A DNA stretch of 64,000 nt from Archaeoglobus sp. JdFR-24 (GCA_002011215.1 MTML01000042.1:62001-126000); one strand, 5' to 3'. Positions 47,231-55,814 are shown, numbered from the stretch's first letter. Numbers and translations are program-made. The notes: generated by a model not told the origin, from the sequence alone.

Positions 47231-47860
47231 ATGGCATCGAGTTTTGACTATAGGGGTGTGGAAGTAGTTTTCCTCAAACATGCTGGATTTAAAATTAAGG
47301 GAAGTAAAACGGTATATATTGACCCATACGATCTCCCTGATTATGCAAAGCTCGATAAGGCAGACTATATTCTTGTGACTCACGACCATTTTGATCACCT
47401 CGACATCGAAGCAATCAGGAAACTCTCAAAATCTGATACCGTTATCGTGATTCCGAGTGGCTGTATTGTAGAAGGTTACAAAACCTGCGAGCTGGATGTT
47501 GGTGGTGTGGAGAATTTTGGAGAGATTGTTGTAAGAACTGTACCTGCATACAATATCGACAAAAGCTTCCACCCAAAAGGGAAGGGCGTTGGTTATATAA
47601 TTGAAATGGATGGTGTTAGGATATACCATGCTGGAGACACCGATAAAATTCCAGAAATGAGGGGATTGGAAGTCGATATTGCTTTGATACCTGTAGGGGG
47701 GACATATACTATGAATTTAGAGGAAGCAAAGAAAGCTATTGAAGAACTCAATGCAAGATATGTTATTCCAATGCACTATGGAGCTCTACCGAACACTCAG
47801 GCGGATGTTAATAAGCTCAGATCAGACCAGGTTGTTGTACTCGAACCAATGTTTAGCTGA
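47231..47860 (+). CDS. MBL-fold metal-dependent hydrolase
   Basis: A 209-residue UPF0173-like beta-lactamase-fold protein. HDHFDHLD (near residue 56) is the metal motif, YHAGDTD and MHYGAL give further ligands. Such proteins include archaeal RNA- or small-molecule hydrolases of unknown substrate. The 275-base gap upstream shows only a TATA-like stretch close to the ATG. Confidence 0.8.
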   Translation: MASSFDYRGVEVVFLKHAGFKIKGSKTVYIDPYDLPDYAKLDKADYILVTHDHFDHLDIEAIRKLSKSDTVIVIPSGCIVEGYKTCELDVGGVENFGEIVVRTVPAYNIDKSFHPKGKGVGYIIEMDGVRIYHAGDTDKIPEMRGLEVDIALIPVGGTYTMNLEEAKKAIEELNARYVIPMHYGALPNTQADVNKLRSDQVVVLEPMFS

Positions 47861-47937
47861 GCATTTTGAACTGAACCCGATATTTTGGGTTTAAATCCCA
47901 GTCTGAAATGCCTTTATTTTCATCTTGAATTTATGAG

Positions 47938-48759
47938 TCATCCCTCGAGCCCGATCAGCTCGTCACAGGGTTTTGAAACCGTATTTGTGTATATCACTTT
48001 ACCGTATCTCTTCCAGCGATTTGATAGTTTTTTTAACTCTCTTTTTACACCAAAAGCAACATAAGCAGGTCCGTTTCCAGAAAGACCAGCAGTGATTCCA
48101 ATTTTTCTCGCATCAAGCACCGGGTCCATTGAGTATCCTAACAGCGTGCAGTAATGTAATGAGTTGTAGAGCATTGCAAGCATGTATTCTCCCTGCATAG
48201 CCTCCCTAAAAGCGCATTCAACCATTTTTGTGTTTTTCCTAACCTCCTTCACTTCAACTCTCTTTTTTTTAGAATCTGGCATGAGTATCAAAGCATCACA
48301 GTTAATCGAATCACGCTTCAAAATTTTCATTTCAAAATTGTCTGTGAGAACTATCCCGCCAAGAAGTGATGCAGCAGCATCATCAAATGCACCGGTGTAG
48401 CTTATTTTAGCCTCCAGAGATATTCTTGCGTTTTCTTCCAGGATCTTCAGCGCATCTAGGTTGAGATTTCTGGCTTTGTAAAGAGCTATCAAAAGAGCAT
48501 TAACAAGTGCACTGCTGCTTCCCAGGCCACTTCTTGCCGGGATCTCGCTGAATATTTGAACTTTTCCTTTTATATTATGCTCTCTGAGGATTCTCTCAAC
48601 GACTCTGGATCTTATCTTTCTATTTCTCTCAAGAATTTCTACTTTATCTCCTGGATCGAATTCCACTCTCGTTTTCAGATTGATTGCAAAAGCACAGCCC
48701 TTTCCAGTTGCCACTGCATTCACTATAGTTCCGGCGGCATAAGCTTCTCCAACAGTCAT
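47938..48759 (-). CDS. Shikimate kinase, archaeal GHMP type
   Basis: A 273-residue GHMP-family kinase that phosphorylates shikimate. The ATP loop is PARSGLGSSSALVNAL; VGEAYAAGTIVNAVATGKG at the N terminus and GLSGNGPAYVAFG near the C terminus are typical of the archaeal form, unrelated to bacterial AroK. It lies 13 bases after the triple-DUF22 gene on the same strand, so it may be cotranscribed with a regulatory locus. Confidence 0.92.
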   Translation of the reverse strand: MTVGEAYAAGTIVNAVATGKGCAFAINLKTRVEFDPGDKVEILERNRKIRSRVVERILREHNIKGKVQIFSEIPARSGLGSSSALVNALLIALYKARNLNLDALKILEENARISLEAKISYTGAFDDAAASLLGGIVLTDNFEMKILKRDSINCDALILMPDSKKKRVEVKEVRKNTKMVECAFREAMQGEYMLAMLYNSLHYCTLLGYSMDPVLDARKIGITAGLSGNGPAYVAFGVKRELKKLSNRWKRYGKVIYTNTVSKPCDELIGLEG

Positions 48760-48772
48760 GCTATCTATTGGG

Positions 48773-50077
48773 CTACATCAGCCTCATTTTTATAAATTCT
48801 TTCCAAGACTCAAGCTTAGATGAAAGTTTCTCTAAGGTTATTGTCTCTGCATTGTATACGTTAATCAATCCCAGCAAGTCATCTCTTTCAATCGTACCAT
48901 CCCGAACTGGAAGAAACACCGCATGGGTGATGAACTTCTCTTCATCTATTTTTGGTGGCAATCCGGGCTGTAAAACATCAAGAATAGTTCCAAGAGCATG
49001 TTTCATAATATACAGAGGTGTAATGAATGTGTTTTTTGGAAGAACGAGGTCTCTTATTCTGATCAGTACAGGTTTCCCCTTCTCTACCATCATTCTTTCA
49101 TCTGCTACTATGCCATCCCATCTTGCATTATCACCTCTCCTGTAAGCAACAGGCGGTAGGTATTTGATCCTTTTCTCAATAACACCATCCTCATAATACG
49201 TTACCAGTGCTTTTGTAAGTCTTTTTTCAGTAACGACGGTTTCCACTGGAGTTGTTGCAACAAAATAAACGCTAATAGATCCGAGAAGCTCGCCTTTTCT
49301 GATCTCTCCATCATTGATTGGCATGAATATTGCTTTCGATAAAATTCGCCGCTCTTCTATTCTTTTTGGCATCCCGCCATCTGTAACTTCAATCAGCACA
49401 CCATCTGCATTTTGCATTATCCCCATATGAACTGTAACTGTGAATGGAGGAATCTCTATCTGATTTATCTCAATCTCGATAAGCTCTCCAGCTTTTATTT
49501 CTGCGCTTTCAGCCGAAATTACCGGTTCAATATAGGCAAGATTGCTTCTAATGTATCCATGTGTTGATTTTTCAGTTTCAAATGACTTTATTTCATCATT
49601 CTTCATGTACTTTATTCTGAACCTTACAGTCTCATATTCATCTTCAATTTTTGGGATTTTAACACTCTTAAGTTTGGTTATGAGACCAACACCGATGAAA
49701 ATACTCTTGATAGAACCTATAAGATCTCCCTTTTCGATTTTTCCATCTTTGACTGGTAAAAAAACAGCCCTGTCGATAGTTTTCTCATCTTCTATTTTTT
49801 CAGACTTCAATTTCTCTCGCATAATAACATCGATAACAGAACCAAGAGGGTGTTTTGCGACACCGAGTGATGAGACAATTGTGTTCTTGGGCAGTTTAAG
49901 AGGTTTAATTTTTATAACAGCCAGCTGATTTCTCTTAACCTGTAAATCTTCCTCAGAAATGAGATACCCCCATTTAACATAGTCAGCCATTTTAAACCCA
50001 AATGGTACGATCTCGGTTACTTCGCGAACTATTCCTGATCTTTCATCATAATAAACGGCATTGACCTCCATCAACAT
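48773..50077 (-). CDS. Triple-domain protein, three tandem DUF22-like domains
   Basis: A 434-residue protein made of three homologous domains of about 145 residues. Each has a YYD- or YYEDG-like start, a strand ending LPKNT, and near its end a motif GxIxxGDLLG (GKIEKGDLIG, GEIRKGELLG, GTIERDDLLG). Domains 1 and 3 also carry KHPLGSVIDV or KHALGTILDV; domain 2 is more divergent there. The pattern fits the archaeal DUF22 family, of unknown function; the family name is from memory. Single-domain homologues lie at 52306 and 54830. The start lies inside a leaderless-type promoter. It follows an RHH gene on the same strand. Confidence 0.75.
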   Translation of the reverse strand: MLMEVNAVYYDERSGIVREVTEIVPFGFKMADYVKWGYLISEEDLQVKRNQLAVIKIKPLKLPKNTIVSSLGVAKHPLGSVIDVIMREKLKSEKIEDEKTIDRAVFLPVKDGKIEKGDLIGSIKSIFIGVGLITKLKSVKIPKIEDEYETVRFRIKYMKNDEIKSFETEKSTHGYIRSNLAYIEPVISAESAEIKAGELIEIEINQIEIPPFTVTVHMGIMQNADGVLIEVTDGGMPKRIEERRILSKAIFMPINDGEIRKGELLGSISVYFVATTPVETVVTEKRLTKALVTYYEDGVIEKRIKYLPPVAYRRGDNARWDGIVADERMMVEKGKPVLIRIRDLVLPKNTFITPLYIMKHALGTILDVLQPGLPPKIDEEKFITHAVFLPVRDGTIERDDLLGLINVYNAETITLEKLSSKLESWKEFIKMRLM

Positions 50078-50098
50078 AATTTAAGAAAAAAAGAATAT

Positions 50099-50156
50099 TT
50101 AGGTTTATGCCTTGATAGGAGTAGTTTTAGGTTTATGCCTTGGATATGAGTAGTTT
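50099..50156. repeat. Imperfect direct repeat at the RHH gene end
   Basis: TTAGGTTTATGCCTTGAT- and TTAGGTTTATGCCTTGGA-type copies of about 28 bases lie head to tail (50099-50127 and 50127-50156). The second copy contains the last codons and stop of the RHH gene; the first sits in the promoter of the triple-DUF22 gene. Confidence 0.8.
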
Positions 50157-50663
50157 TCTCAACCCCTCGACAATCTTCACCTTGTGCCCCATCTCCCCGA
50201 GTAAGGTCTGGAGATAGATTTTGAGGAATTTTTGTTCATTTCTGGAGGAAAGCACGAGTGTTATGCTTGCATCACCATTCATCTTAACTCTGAAAAGATT
50301 CTCATGTTCCATATACTTCATAATCTCATAAATACCTGTCATCCCTTTGTTTTTAAGCTGCCAGGCATGCGCTTCAGCAATACTCCTAACATTCGACCAG
50401 AATCTTTCAGATGCTCTTTCATTGAGTTCATCAAGAATTGAAATCCAAAGCTCTATATCCACTATAACATGCTCTCGACCGGAAAGAAGTTCTGAATATA
50501 TTTTAACAACATCGCTTGAAACGTCTTTGAGTTTGTAATACTCAGTAATCGCATTTCTTATTATTTCAGATGCGGTTCTATTTTCCCTCTCAACAAGCTC
50601 CTCCAGTATTCTGTTTGTCTCTTCGTCGATTGCAACTGATAGTCTCCTTAGTTTACCTGCCAT
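50133..50663 (-). CDS. Ribbon-helix-helix regulator with conserved C-terminal domain (RHH1)
   Basis: A 176-residue protein. The N terminus LRRLSVAIDEETNRILEELV and RTASEIIRNAITEY is a typical RHH/CopG DNA-binding fold. The C-terminal domain, with SELLSGREHVIVDIELW and VLSSRNEQKFLKIYLQ, is shared with the paralogue at 56493 and is otherwise unrecognised; it may sense a ligand. TATA-like TTTAAATA ends about 20 bases before the ATG, so it is leaderless. It probably controls the surrounding DUF22/TauE genes. Confidence 0.8.
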   Translation of the reverse strand: MAGKLRRLSVAIDEETNRILEELVERENRTASEIIRNAITEYYKLKDVSSDVVKIYSELLSGREHVIVDIELWISILDELNERASERFWSNVRSIAEAHAWQLKNKGMTGIYEIMKYMEHENLFRVKMNGDASITLVLSSRNEQKFLKIYLQTLLGEMGHKVKIVEGLRKLLISKA

Positions 50664-50727
50664 GAATGATGGTATATTTCGTATTTAAAAAATCTTTTTG
50701 TTAAAGTATATGTTGTCATAGTATTAA

Positions 50728-50754
50728 GTAGTGAAAGATATTAAAATACACTAC
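50728..50754. promoter_or_regulatory. Inverted repeat between RHH1 and the first TauE-like gene
   Basis: GTAGTG at 50728-50733 is mirrored by CACTAC at 50749-50754, separated by 15 A+T-rich bases, between divergent promoters. RHH dimers bind such short inverted repeats, so this is an operator candidate. Confidence 0.4.
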
Positions 50755-50914
50755 CAAATTCTAATTAAACTTAAAAAGGACAATAAGAGACTAATAAAGA
50801 ATAAAGGTGCACAAAAACATTTATTTTCTTCACAGAACAGTTCTAAGTGTCGAAAAGTGATTAGAGGGATAATAAAAGTTAATGTAAATTAATTACAAAA
50901 TGGGGGGTGTATTG

Positions 50915-52267
50915 ATGGCAGGAATTCCAACAGGGTTACCAAACCCTGCGGAAGTTTTCATAACACTGGATGTGTGGAATGCATTGTTTTTGGTACTTCT
51001 GGGCTTCCTCGGAGGTACACTGAGCGGATTCATTGGATCAGGTGGGGCATTTGTTCTGACACCTGGTATGATGAGTATTGGAGCACCGGGGGCAGTTGCA
51101 GTAGCAAGTAACATGTGTCATAAGTTTCCAAAGGCCATGGTCGGTTCTTGGAAAAGAAAGAAGATTGGGCATCTGGATGTGAAGCTTGCAGCTGTTATGG
51201 CCATTACTGCGATAATCGGTGTGCAGGTAGGAATAGTGGTGCAAAGACATATAGCAGAAATGCTTGGTCCAGCAGGTACGAGCCTTTATGTAAGTATGGC
51301 TTTCCTGATTGTTCTTCCAATCGTTGCTGCCACTCTCATAAGGGATGTCCTCAAAGCGAAGAAAGGGGGTCTGGAAGACACCGAACCGCGGTTCGCGAAA
51401 AAGCTTCAGAAAATCAACATACCTCCGATGATGGAGTTCAAGGTGGCAAAGAGCAGGATTTCCGCCTGGTTCACAATCCCACTTGGTTTTGGTACAGGTT
51501 TTCTTGCTGCAACAATAGCAGTTGGAGGATTTATTGGCGTTCCATCGATGATTTATATCATTGGTGCATCAAGCGCTGTGGCAAGCGGTACTGAGCTTGG
51601 AATTGCCTTTGTTATGGGTCTGACAGGCACCTTTACATGGGCAACACTTGGAATGGTCGATTTCAGAATGACTGCGCTGATTCTCTTCGGCTCACTGTTT
51701 GGAGTCCAGCTGGGCGCAGTAGGAACGACCTATGTTAAGCAATACATGATAAAAGCCGTTATGGCAGCCGTTATGCTTATGGTTACGATTTCGAGAGCAC
51801 TGGCAATTCCAAAATATCTTTCTCAGCTTCACTGGATATCACTCAGTGAAAGCACAATTACTATACTGAGTCAGGCAAGCTTTCTGTGCCTCTTTGGAGC
51901 GATTATCGCTGCAGGAGTGCTTATACTTGTGCCAATGTTCAGAACAAGATCAAGATTGATAAAGAGCGGTGAACTGGAAGGCAGCTCCCTGAAAGGAAAA
52001 TCAATCGGAAAAACCGCTATTTTTGGAATGATATCTCTGACATCTTATGCGCTGTTGTTCATATACGCCGATGCATGGACAGAATTTGCAACTGGCAAAA
52101 CAATATTGTCTGCAGTAGGAGTTATACTCATAGCGATCTACTTCTCAATTGTTCATGGTACATTTGCTGACGGAATACTCAAGATCCTCAACATAGATGC
52201 ACTCAAGAAACCTGCTGGTGTGCCAGAACCGGCAAAAGTTCCTGTGGATACAGCAGCACCACATTAA
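50915..52267 (+). CDS. TauE/SafE-type membrane exporter
   Basis: 450 residues from ATG 50915; the earlier in-frame ATG at 50900 overlaps the ribosome site GGGGGGTG (50902-50909). Many hydrophobic helices and two conserved repeats (FLGGTLSGFIGSGGAFVLTP and GFGTGFLAATIAVGGFIGVP) place it in the TauE/SafE (DUF81) family, members of which export sulfite or organosulfonates. A loop of about 40 residues separates the halves. The tail after the last helix contains LKKPAGVPEP, also found at the end of a 59-residue protein at 55434. Confidence 0.85.
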   Translation: MAGIPTGLPNPAEVFITLDVWNALFLVLLGFLGGTLSGFIGSGGAFVLTPGMMSIGAPGAVAVASNMCHKFPKAMVGSWKRKKIGHLDVKLAAVMAITAIIGVQVGIVVQRHIAEMLGPAGTSLYVSMAFLIVLPIVAATLIRDVLKAKKGGLEDTEPRFAKKLQKINIPPMMEFKVAKSRISAWFTIPLGFGTGFLAATIAVGGFIGVPSMIYIIGASSAVASGTELGIAFVMGLTGTFTWATLGMVDFRMTALILFGSLFGVQLGAVGTTYVKQYMIKAVMAAVMLMVTISRALAIPKYLSQLHWISLSESTITILSQASFLCLFGAIIAAGVLILVPMFRTRSRLIKSGELEGSSLKGKSIGKTAIFGMISLTSYALLFIYADAWTEFATGKTILSAVGVILIAIYFSIVHGTFADGILKILNIDALKKPAGVPEPAKVPVDTAAPH

Positions 52268-52305
52268 CCAAATATTTTTTATATTTTGATATAGAGTTAA
52301 TAAGG

Positions 52306-52812
52306 ATGAAAACTGTTATTACTTACTGGGACGATTTATCGGAGATCGAATATAACTCTGAAGAGGTTGATATTGAAGGAGCGGGGTATTTTCTTGGACC
52401 AGCCGCTTATTTTGAACCAGTAATCTGTGATGAAGATGTGGATGTTGTAGCCAATAAAGCTGTTTTAATTAAAATTAAAGAAATTCAGGTTCCGGAAGAT
52501 AGTATCTTAACTCTTCTGGGGAGATTCAGACATGCAGCAGGATTGTTGCTCGCTCTTGGTCATTCCGGAAAATTTGAACGTGTAGAACATGCAGGAAAGG
52601 TAAATTATGCAGTCTTTCTCCCTTTAGTGAACGGAAAGATTTTGGAGGGACAGCTCCTCGGAGTAGGAGTTATCAGAAAAGCTATCGAAAAGCCAAGATC
52701 AGTTGTTGTTGAGAAACTAAAAGAACTCGATGACGTAATCTCGATAGATCCAGAGGTATTTGTAAAATCTGACTGGCCCTACCTCTGGGCAAAGGATAAG
52801 TCCAGAAAATAA
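52306..52812 (+). CDS. Single DUF22-like domain protein with SDWPYLW tail
   Basis: A 168-residue protein homologous to the triple-domain protein: RHAAGLLLALGHSG and GKILEGQLLG match its motifs. It begins 38 bases after the TauE-like gene. The last 30 residues end in SIDPEVFVKSDWPYLW, repeated almost exactly in the next microprotein and encoded by a 42-base identical stretch. TATA-like TTTTTTATATTTT at about 52269-52281 suggests its own promoter. Confidence 0.72.
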   Translation: MKTVITYWDDLSEIEYNSEEVDIEGAGYFLGPAAYFEPVICDEDVDVVANKAVLIKIKEIQVPEDSILTLLGRFRHAAGLLLALGHSGKFERVEHAGKVNYAVFLPLVNGKILEGQLLGVGVIRKAIEKPRSVVVEKLKELDDVISIDPEVFVKSDWPYLWAKDKSRK

Positions 52813-53079
52813 ATTGTATTAATTCATCATAATTCTCTCTAATTATTCTGTAAGCTATTACCATTTATCGTCTGATAACACGAATCAATCTATTTTAGTG
52901 TAATCCATTAAATTATCATAACAACTTTTATATAATAAATACTCATAACTCATACTGGTGATAAAATGAACACAGCAGCAATATTTGATGCTCTTCGTTT
53001 GATCATAGGGTTCATGAAAAAAGTTGATCGAGCAATATCGATAGATCCAGAGGTATTTGTAAAATCTGACTGGCCCTAC
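52741..53079 (+). repeat. 42-bp identical repeat pair encoding a shared C-terminal tail
   Basis: Bases 52741-52782 and 53038-53079 are identical for 42 bases, in frame in both genes, and encode SIDPEVFVKSDWPY. The similarity weakens directly on either side. It is a recent partial duplication or a gene conversion. Confidence 0.95.
52894..52904 (+). promoter_or_regulatory. Candidate shared promoter motif TTTAGTGTAAT
   Basis: The same 11 bases recur at 55770-55780, before the 109-residue gene. Its core TAGTGTA appears inverted at 55396-55402 and 50747-50753, all in promoter gaps of this locus. A TATA box (TTTTATATAAT, about 52926-52936) follows here. Confidence 0.35.
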
Positions 53080-53097
53080 TTATGGAGTAAGAAATAA
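52966..53097 (+). CDS. 43-residue microprotein with SDWPYLW tail
   Basis: ATG 52966 follows GGTGAT at 52957-52962 and a TATA box at about 52926. The N-terminal half (MNTAAIFDALRLIIGFMKK) is an amphipathic or hydrophobic helix. The C-terminal half, VDRAISIDPEVFVKSDWPYL, is nearly identical to the end of the DUF22-like protein upstream. The translation signals and conserved frame support a real gene. It may be a tail donor or binding partner in the exporter locus. Not recognised. Confidence 0.65.
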   Translation: MNTAAIFDALRLIIGFMKKVDRAISIDPEVFVKSDWPYLWSKK

Positions 53098-53306
53098 ATC
53101 CAATTCAGTTAGATTTTTTGGAGTTCGGATACAATTTAAACTCATTTTTCTAAAGTAATTATAAATCATTTAATTCGTCTCATTGTGGTTACCATAGCCT
53201 ATAAAATAGTGATATTTAGTCATTCGTAGTCTCTTTTCATAAATTATATATAGGGCGAGAAAGATAAAGGTAAAGGGGGATTAAGTTAGTAAGGGGGGGT
53301 GGTAAC
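53098..53306 (+). promoter_or_regulatory. Promoter gap before the second TauE-like gene
   Basis: A TATA-like AAATTATATATAGG lies at about 53240-53253, and the ribosome site GGGGGGGTGG (53293-53302) lies four bases before TTG 53307. Nothing else is visible. Confidence 0.45.
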
Positions 53307-54323
53307 TTGAAATTTAAAATTAATAAAAATATTATTCGTAACTCTCGGAAATTGAATTTGAACAGGATAATTGTGTTAATGGTAATTCTCGCATCCATTA
53401 CATTCAATATGGGAACTGTAGCGGCTTCAGAGTCCGATACTATGGGATTGAGTCCACCAGTATTCTTTATACTGTTTCTTGGAATAAGCACAATTATTGG
53501 AATTGTTGCAGTACTTGCTGGGGTTGGTGGAGGTGTCATATTCACACCGCTGATGATGGGTTTTACGCCAATCGATGGGCTGATAATTCGGGGAACTGGT
53601 CTTTTTGTGGCTATGACAGGAGCCCTTGTAGCAGCCAGACCGTTCCTCAGAAGAGGGCTTGCAAACATCCGACTGCTCTATTTTGCAGCAGTTCCCTATG
53701 CCACTTCAGCAGTCATTGGAGCATTACTTGCGGTGTACATCAAGGAGACGATGGGTGTAACTGGTGAAGCCCTCATCAGATTAGCGCTGGGCATTATCGT
53801 GATTCTTATTTCTCTGCTTTTCATCTTTGCAGGTAATAGAATTGAATATCCGGAAGTTAAAAAGGTAGATAAGTTCACTGAGCGAGTAGGGCTTGCGATG
53901 GCATACTGGGAGGAATCAGTTGGTAGGGTCGTTAGTTACCAGGTTACCAGATCATGGGTCGGACTGATATTGTTCTCGGGTGTTGGGCTGATATCAGGAC
54001 TCTTTGGACTGGGTGCAGGGTGGGCAATGGTTCCAGTACTCAATCTCGTAATGATGGCTCCGCTTAAGGTTGCGGCTGCAAGCAGTAAAGTTCTGATAGG
54101 TATCGGAGATACTGCTGCGATATGGCCATATATCATGCAGGGTACTATATTTCCGCTCTTTGCCGTTCCATGTATGATCGGTCTGGTTGTAGGCACAATT
54201 ATTGGCGCGAAAATAATGCTTAAAGTAAAGGCTGGCTTCGTAAGATACCTTATAATCGGTATAATGTTCATATCAGGTGCGAGGCTTATAATGCAGTCCT
54301 TAGGTATGTTGGGGTATATTTAG
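53307..54323 (+). CDS. Second TauE/SafE-type membrane exporter
   Basis: A 338-residue protein starting at TTG 53307 with a strong G7TGG ribosome site. It has a basic N terminus, then several hydrophobic helices with GIVAVLAGVGGGVIFTPLMM and LISGLFGLGAGWAMVPVLNL as the two TauE/SafE repeats. It is shorter than, and diverged from, the first exporter. The small membrane protein follows after 11 bases, making a two-gene unit. Confidence 0.85.
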   Translation: MKFKINKNIIRNSRKLNLNRIIVLMVILASITFNMGTVAASESDTMGLSPPVFFILFLGISTIIGIVAVLAGVGGGVIFTPLMMGFTPIDGLIIRGTGLFVAMTGALVAARPFLRRGLANIRLLYFAAVPYATSAVIGALLAVYIKETMGVTGEALIRLALGIIVILISLLFIFAGNRIEYPEVKKVDKFTERVGLAMAYWEESVGRVVSYQVTRSWVGLILFSGVGLISGLFGLGAGWAMVPVLNLVMMAPLKVAAASSKVLIGIGDTAAIWPYIMQGTIFPLFAVPCMIGLVVGTIIGAKIMLKVKAGFVRYLIIGIMFISGARLIMQSLGMLGYI

Positions 54324-54334
54324 AGGTGATAAAT

Positions 54335-54760
54335 ATGGTAGAAAAACCTCCAAAACCTCCCCTTTCCGGGATTGTTTACGGAGAGATTGCTTACTGGATA
54401 GTGCTAACAGGTATGGTAATATCCATAATCGGAATTGCAATGTATCTTTCAACAGAAAGCAACTACATTGACTCTTCATGTCTTTTATCTGGTCTCTGGA
54501 ATGGAGCAGATTCCGGTACGATATGGAAAGAATGTGCAGGGGGATATGAGGAAGGAAACTGGTACCTTAAAAGGCTGAGCAGCGGAGATGGTGTTGCGAT
54601 GCTTGGAATTGCATTAAGTTGCTTAGCGGCAGTGTTTGGCGTCTGGGGTTCAGTAATATCGATGTTGAAGAGCAGAGAATACATTTTCATAGTACTGGCA
54701 TTCATAGTTGCAGTCATACTGACAGCAAGCGCTACAGGTCTGATATCTCTTAAACACTGA
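54335..54760 (+). CDS. Small membrane protein linked to TauE-like exporter
   Basis: About 141 residues from ATG 54335 with GAGGTGAT just upstream. Three or four hydrophobic segments surround an outer loop with two cysteines (SSCLLSGLWNGADSG... KECAGGYEEG). Small membrane proteins of other families (for example DUF1634) often follow TauE genes; this one is not clearly of that family. Probably an accessory subunit of the exporter. Confidence 0.65.
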   Translation: MVEKPPKPPLSGIVYGEIAYWIVLTGMVISIIGIAMYLSTESNYIDSSCLLSGLWNGADSGTIWKECAGGYEEGNWYLKRLSSGDGVAMLGIALSCLAAVFGVWGSVISMLKSREYIFIVLAFIVAVILTASATGLISLKH

Positions 54761-54829
54761 AAAGAGATGACTTTTATTTTTCACATCTGATTTTATAGTG
54801 TTCAGATCAAAATAGGGTTATATTTTTGC

Positions 54830-55330
54830 CTACTTTACATCTCCAAGCCTGATCCCACCGACATCCTCAGCCCATCCAACACTGTCAACCCATTTGGAAA
54901 GTATATCTGCGATTTTGTTAATGCTTCGAGTTTTAACATAGCGAATGTTAATAACTCCAAGTAACTCTCCTTTCTTTATCGTTCCATCAAAAACTGGAAG
55001 AAATATTGCCTGTGTAATTTTCTTACTCTCCTCAACCTTTTTCAACCCTTCGGGACTGTAAATGTCCAGTAATATGCCTAAAGCGTGTCTCATAATAGGT
55101 AGAGGGGAAACGACAGTATTTTCAGGTATATCTACGGGTTCGATATCTACAACTGTCACCTTACTTGCTTCAACCTTTTTATCCTCATTTGCAACAATTA
55201 TTCTCCACTCAGCAAAGGGGCTGAGCTGGTAACCATATGGTTCGATATCTATTTCCTTAGATTCAATCTTGCCTTTGATTCTGTCTCTCCAGTAAACAAC
55301 CTCAACTTTTTGAGATTCCATGTTATACAT
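54830..55330 (-). CDS. Single DUF22-like domain protein, minus strand
   Basis: A 166-residue homologue of the other DUF22-like proteins: MRHALGILLDIYSPEG and GTIKKGELLGVIN are the clearest matches and IPENTVVSPLPIM is the middle strand. The tail DSVGWAEDVGGIRLGDVK is unlike the others. Reverse-strand TATA-like TATTTAAAAATA lies about 20 bases before the start, indicating a leaderless mRNA. It is transcribed against the TauE/membrane-protein pair. Confidence 0.72.
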   Translation of the reverse strand: MYNMESQKVEVVYWRDRIKGKIESKEIDIEPYGYQLSPFAEWRIIVANEDKKVEASKVTVVDIEPVDIPENTVVSPLPIMRHALGILLDIYSPEGLKKVEESKKITQAIFLPVFDGTIKKGELLGVINIRYVKTRSINKIADILSKWVDSVGWAEDVGGIRLGDVK

Positions 55331-55433
55331 TTGTACTTTTATTTTTAAATACTTTTACCTTAATTTTTAGTTTTAGAAAGCCTTAAATAATACTTTACAC
55401 TACGTTTTATTACAAGTTAGGGGGGTGGATTAA

Positions 55434-55613
55434 TTGATATTAAATATTAGTGAAATTAAGGAATTTTTTAAGAATTTGATTGATTTCGACTCATTAGCCG
55501 AAGTTATGGAACCTGTTAATGCGGGTAATGCTTTTGCACCTATTGAAGATCTACCACCACCTGCTCTGGAAAAGCTCTATTTGAAAAAACCTGGAGGCGT
55601 TCCTGAGCTTTGA
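55434..55613 (+). CDS. 59-residue microprotein with LKKPxGVPE tail
   Basis: A TTG start at 55434 is five bases after GGGGGGTGG (55420-55428), the same spacing and site as the nearby genes. The product has an N-terminal helix (ISEIKEFFKNLIDFDSLAEV), a Pro-rich middle (APIEDLPPPALEK) and ends LYLKKPGGVPEL. The tail recalls LKKPAGVPEP at the end of the first TauE-like protein. No homologue is recognised. Confidence 0.6.
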   Translation: MILNISEIKEFFKNLIDFDSLAEVMEPVNAGNAFAPIEDLPPPALEKLYLKKPGGVPEL

Positions 55614-55814
55614 GTAGCTATAGATCTCTCTCCTTCATTTTTTTTGAAAAATAAAATTCATGCTTTATCTCTTGCGTATTTAAACGATTTACCATGTAGA
55701 TTTATGTCGAAAAAAATAAATAGTATTGAAATAAATTAATTTTAAGTAACTTGGAATAAAAATTAGCGATTTAGTGTAATAAATGTGAAAATTTGGTAAA
55801 GGGGGGTGGAGAGG
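55614..55814 (+). promoter_or_regulatory. Gap before the 109-residue gene
   Basis: A+T-rich; TTTAGTGTAAT at 55770-55780 matches the motif at 52894. GGGGGGTGG at 55801-55809 is the ribosome site for ATG 55815. T runs after the 59-residue gene (about 55639-55645) may terminate it. No other element. Confidence 0.4.
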
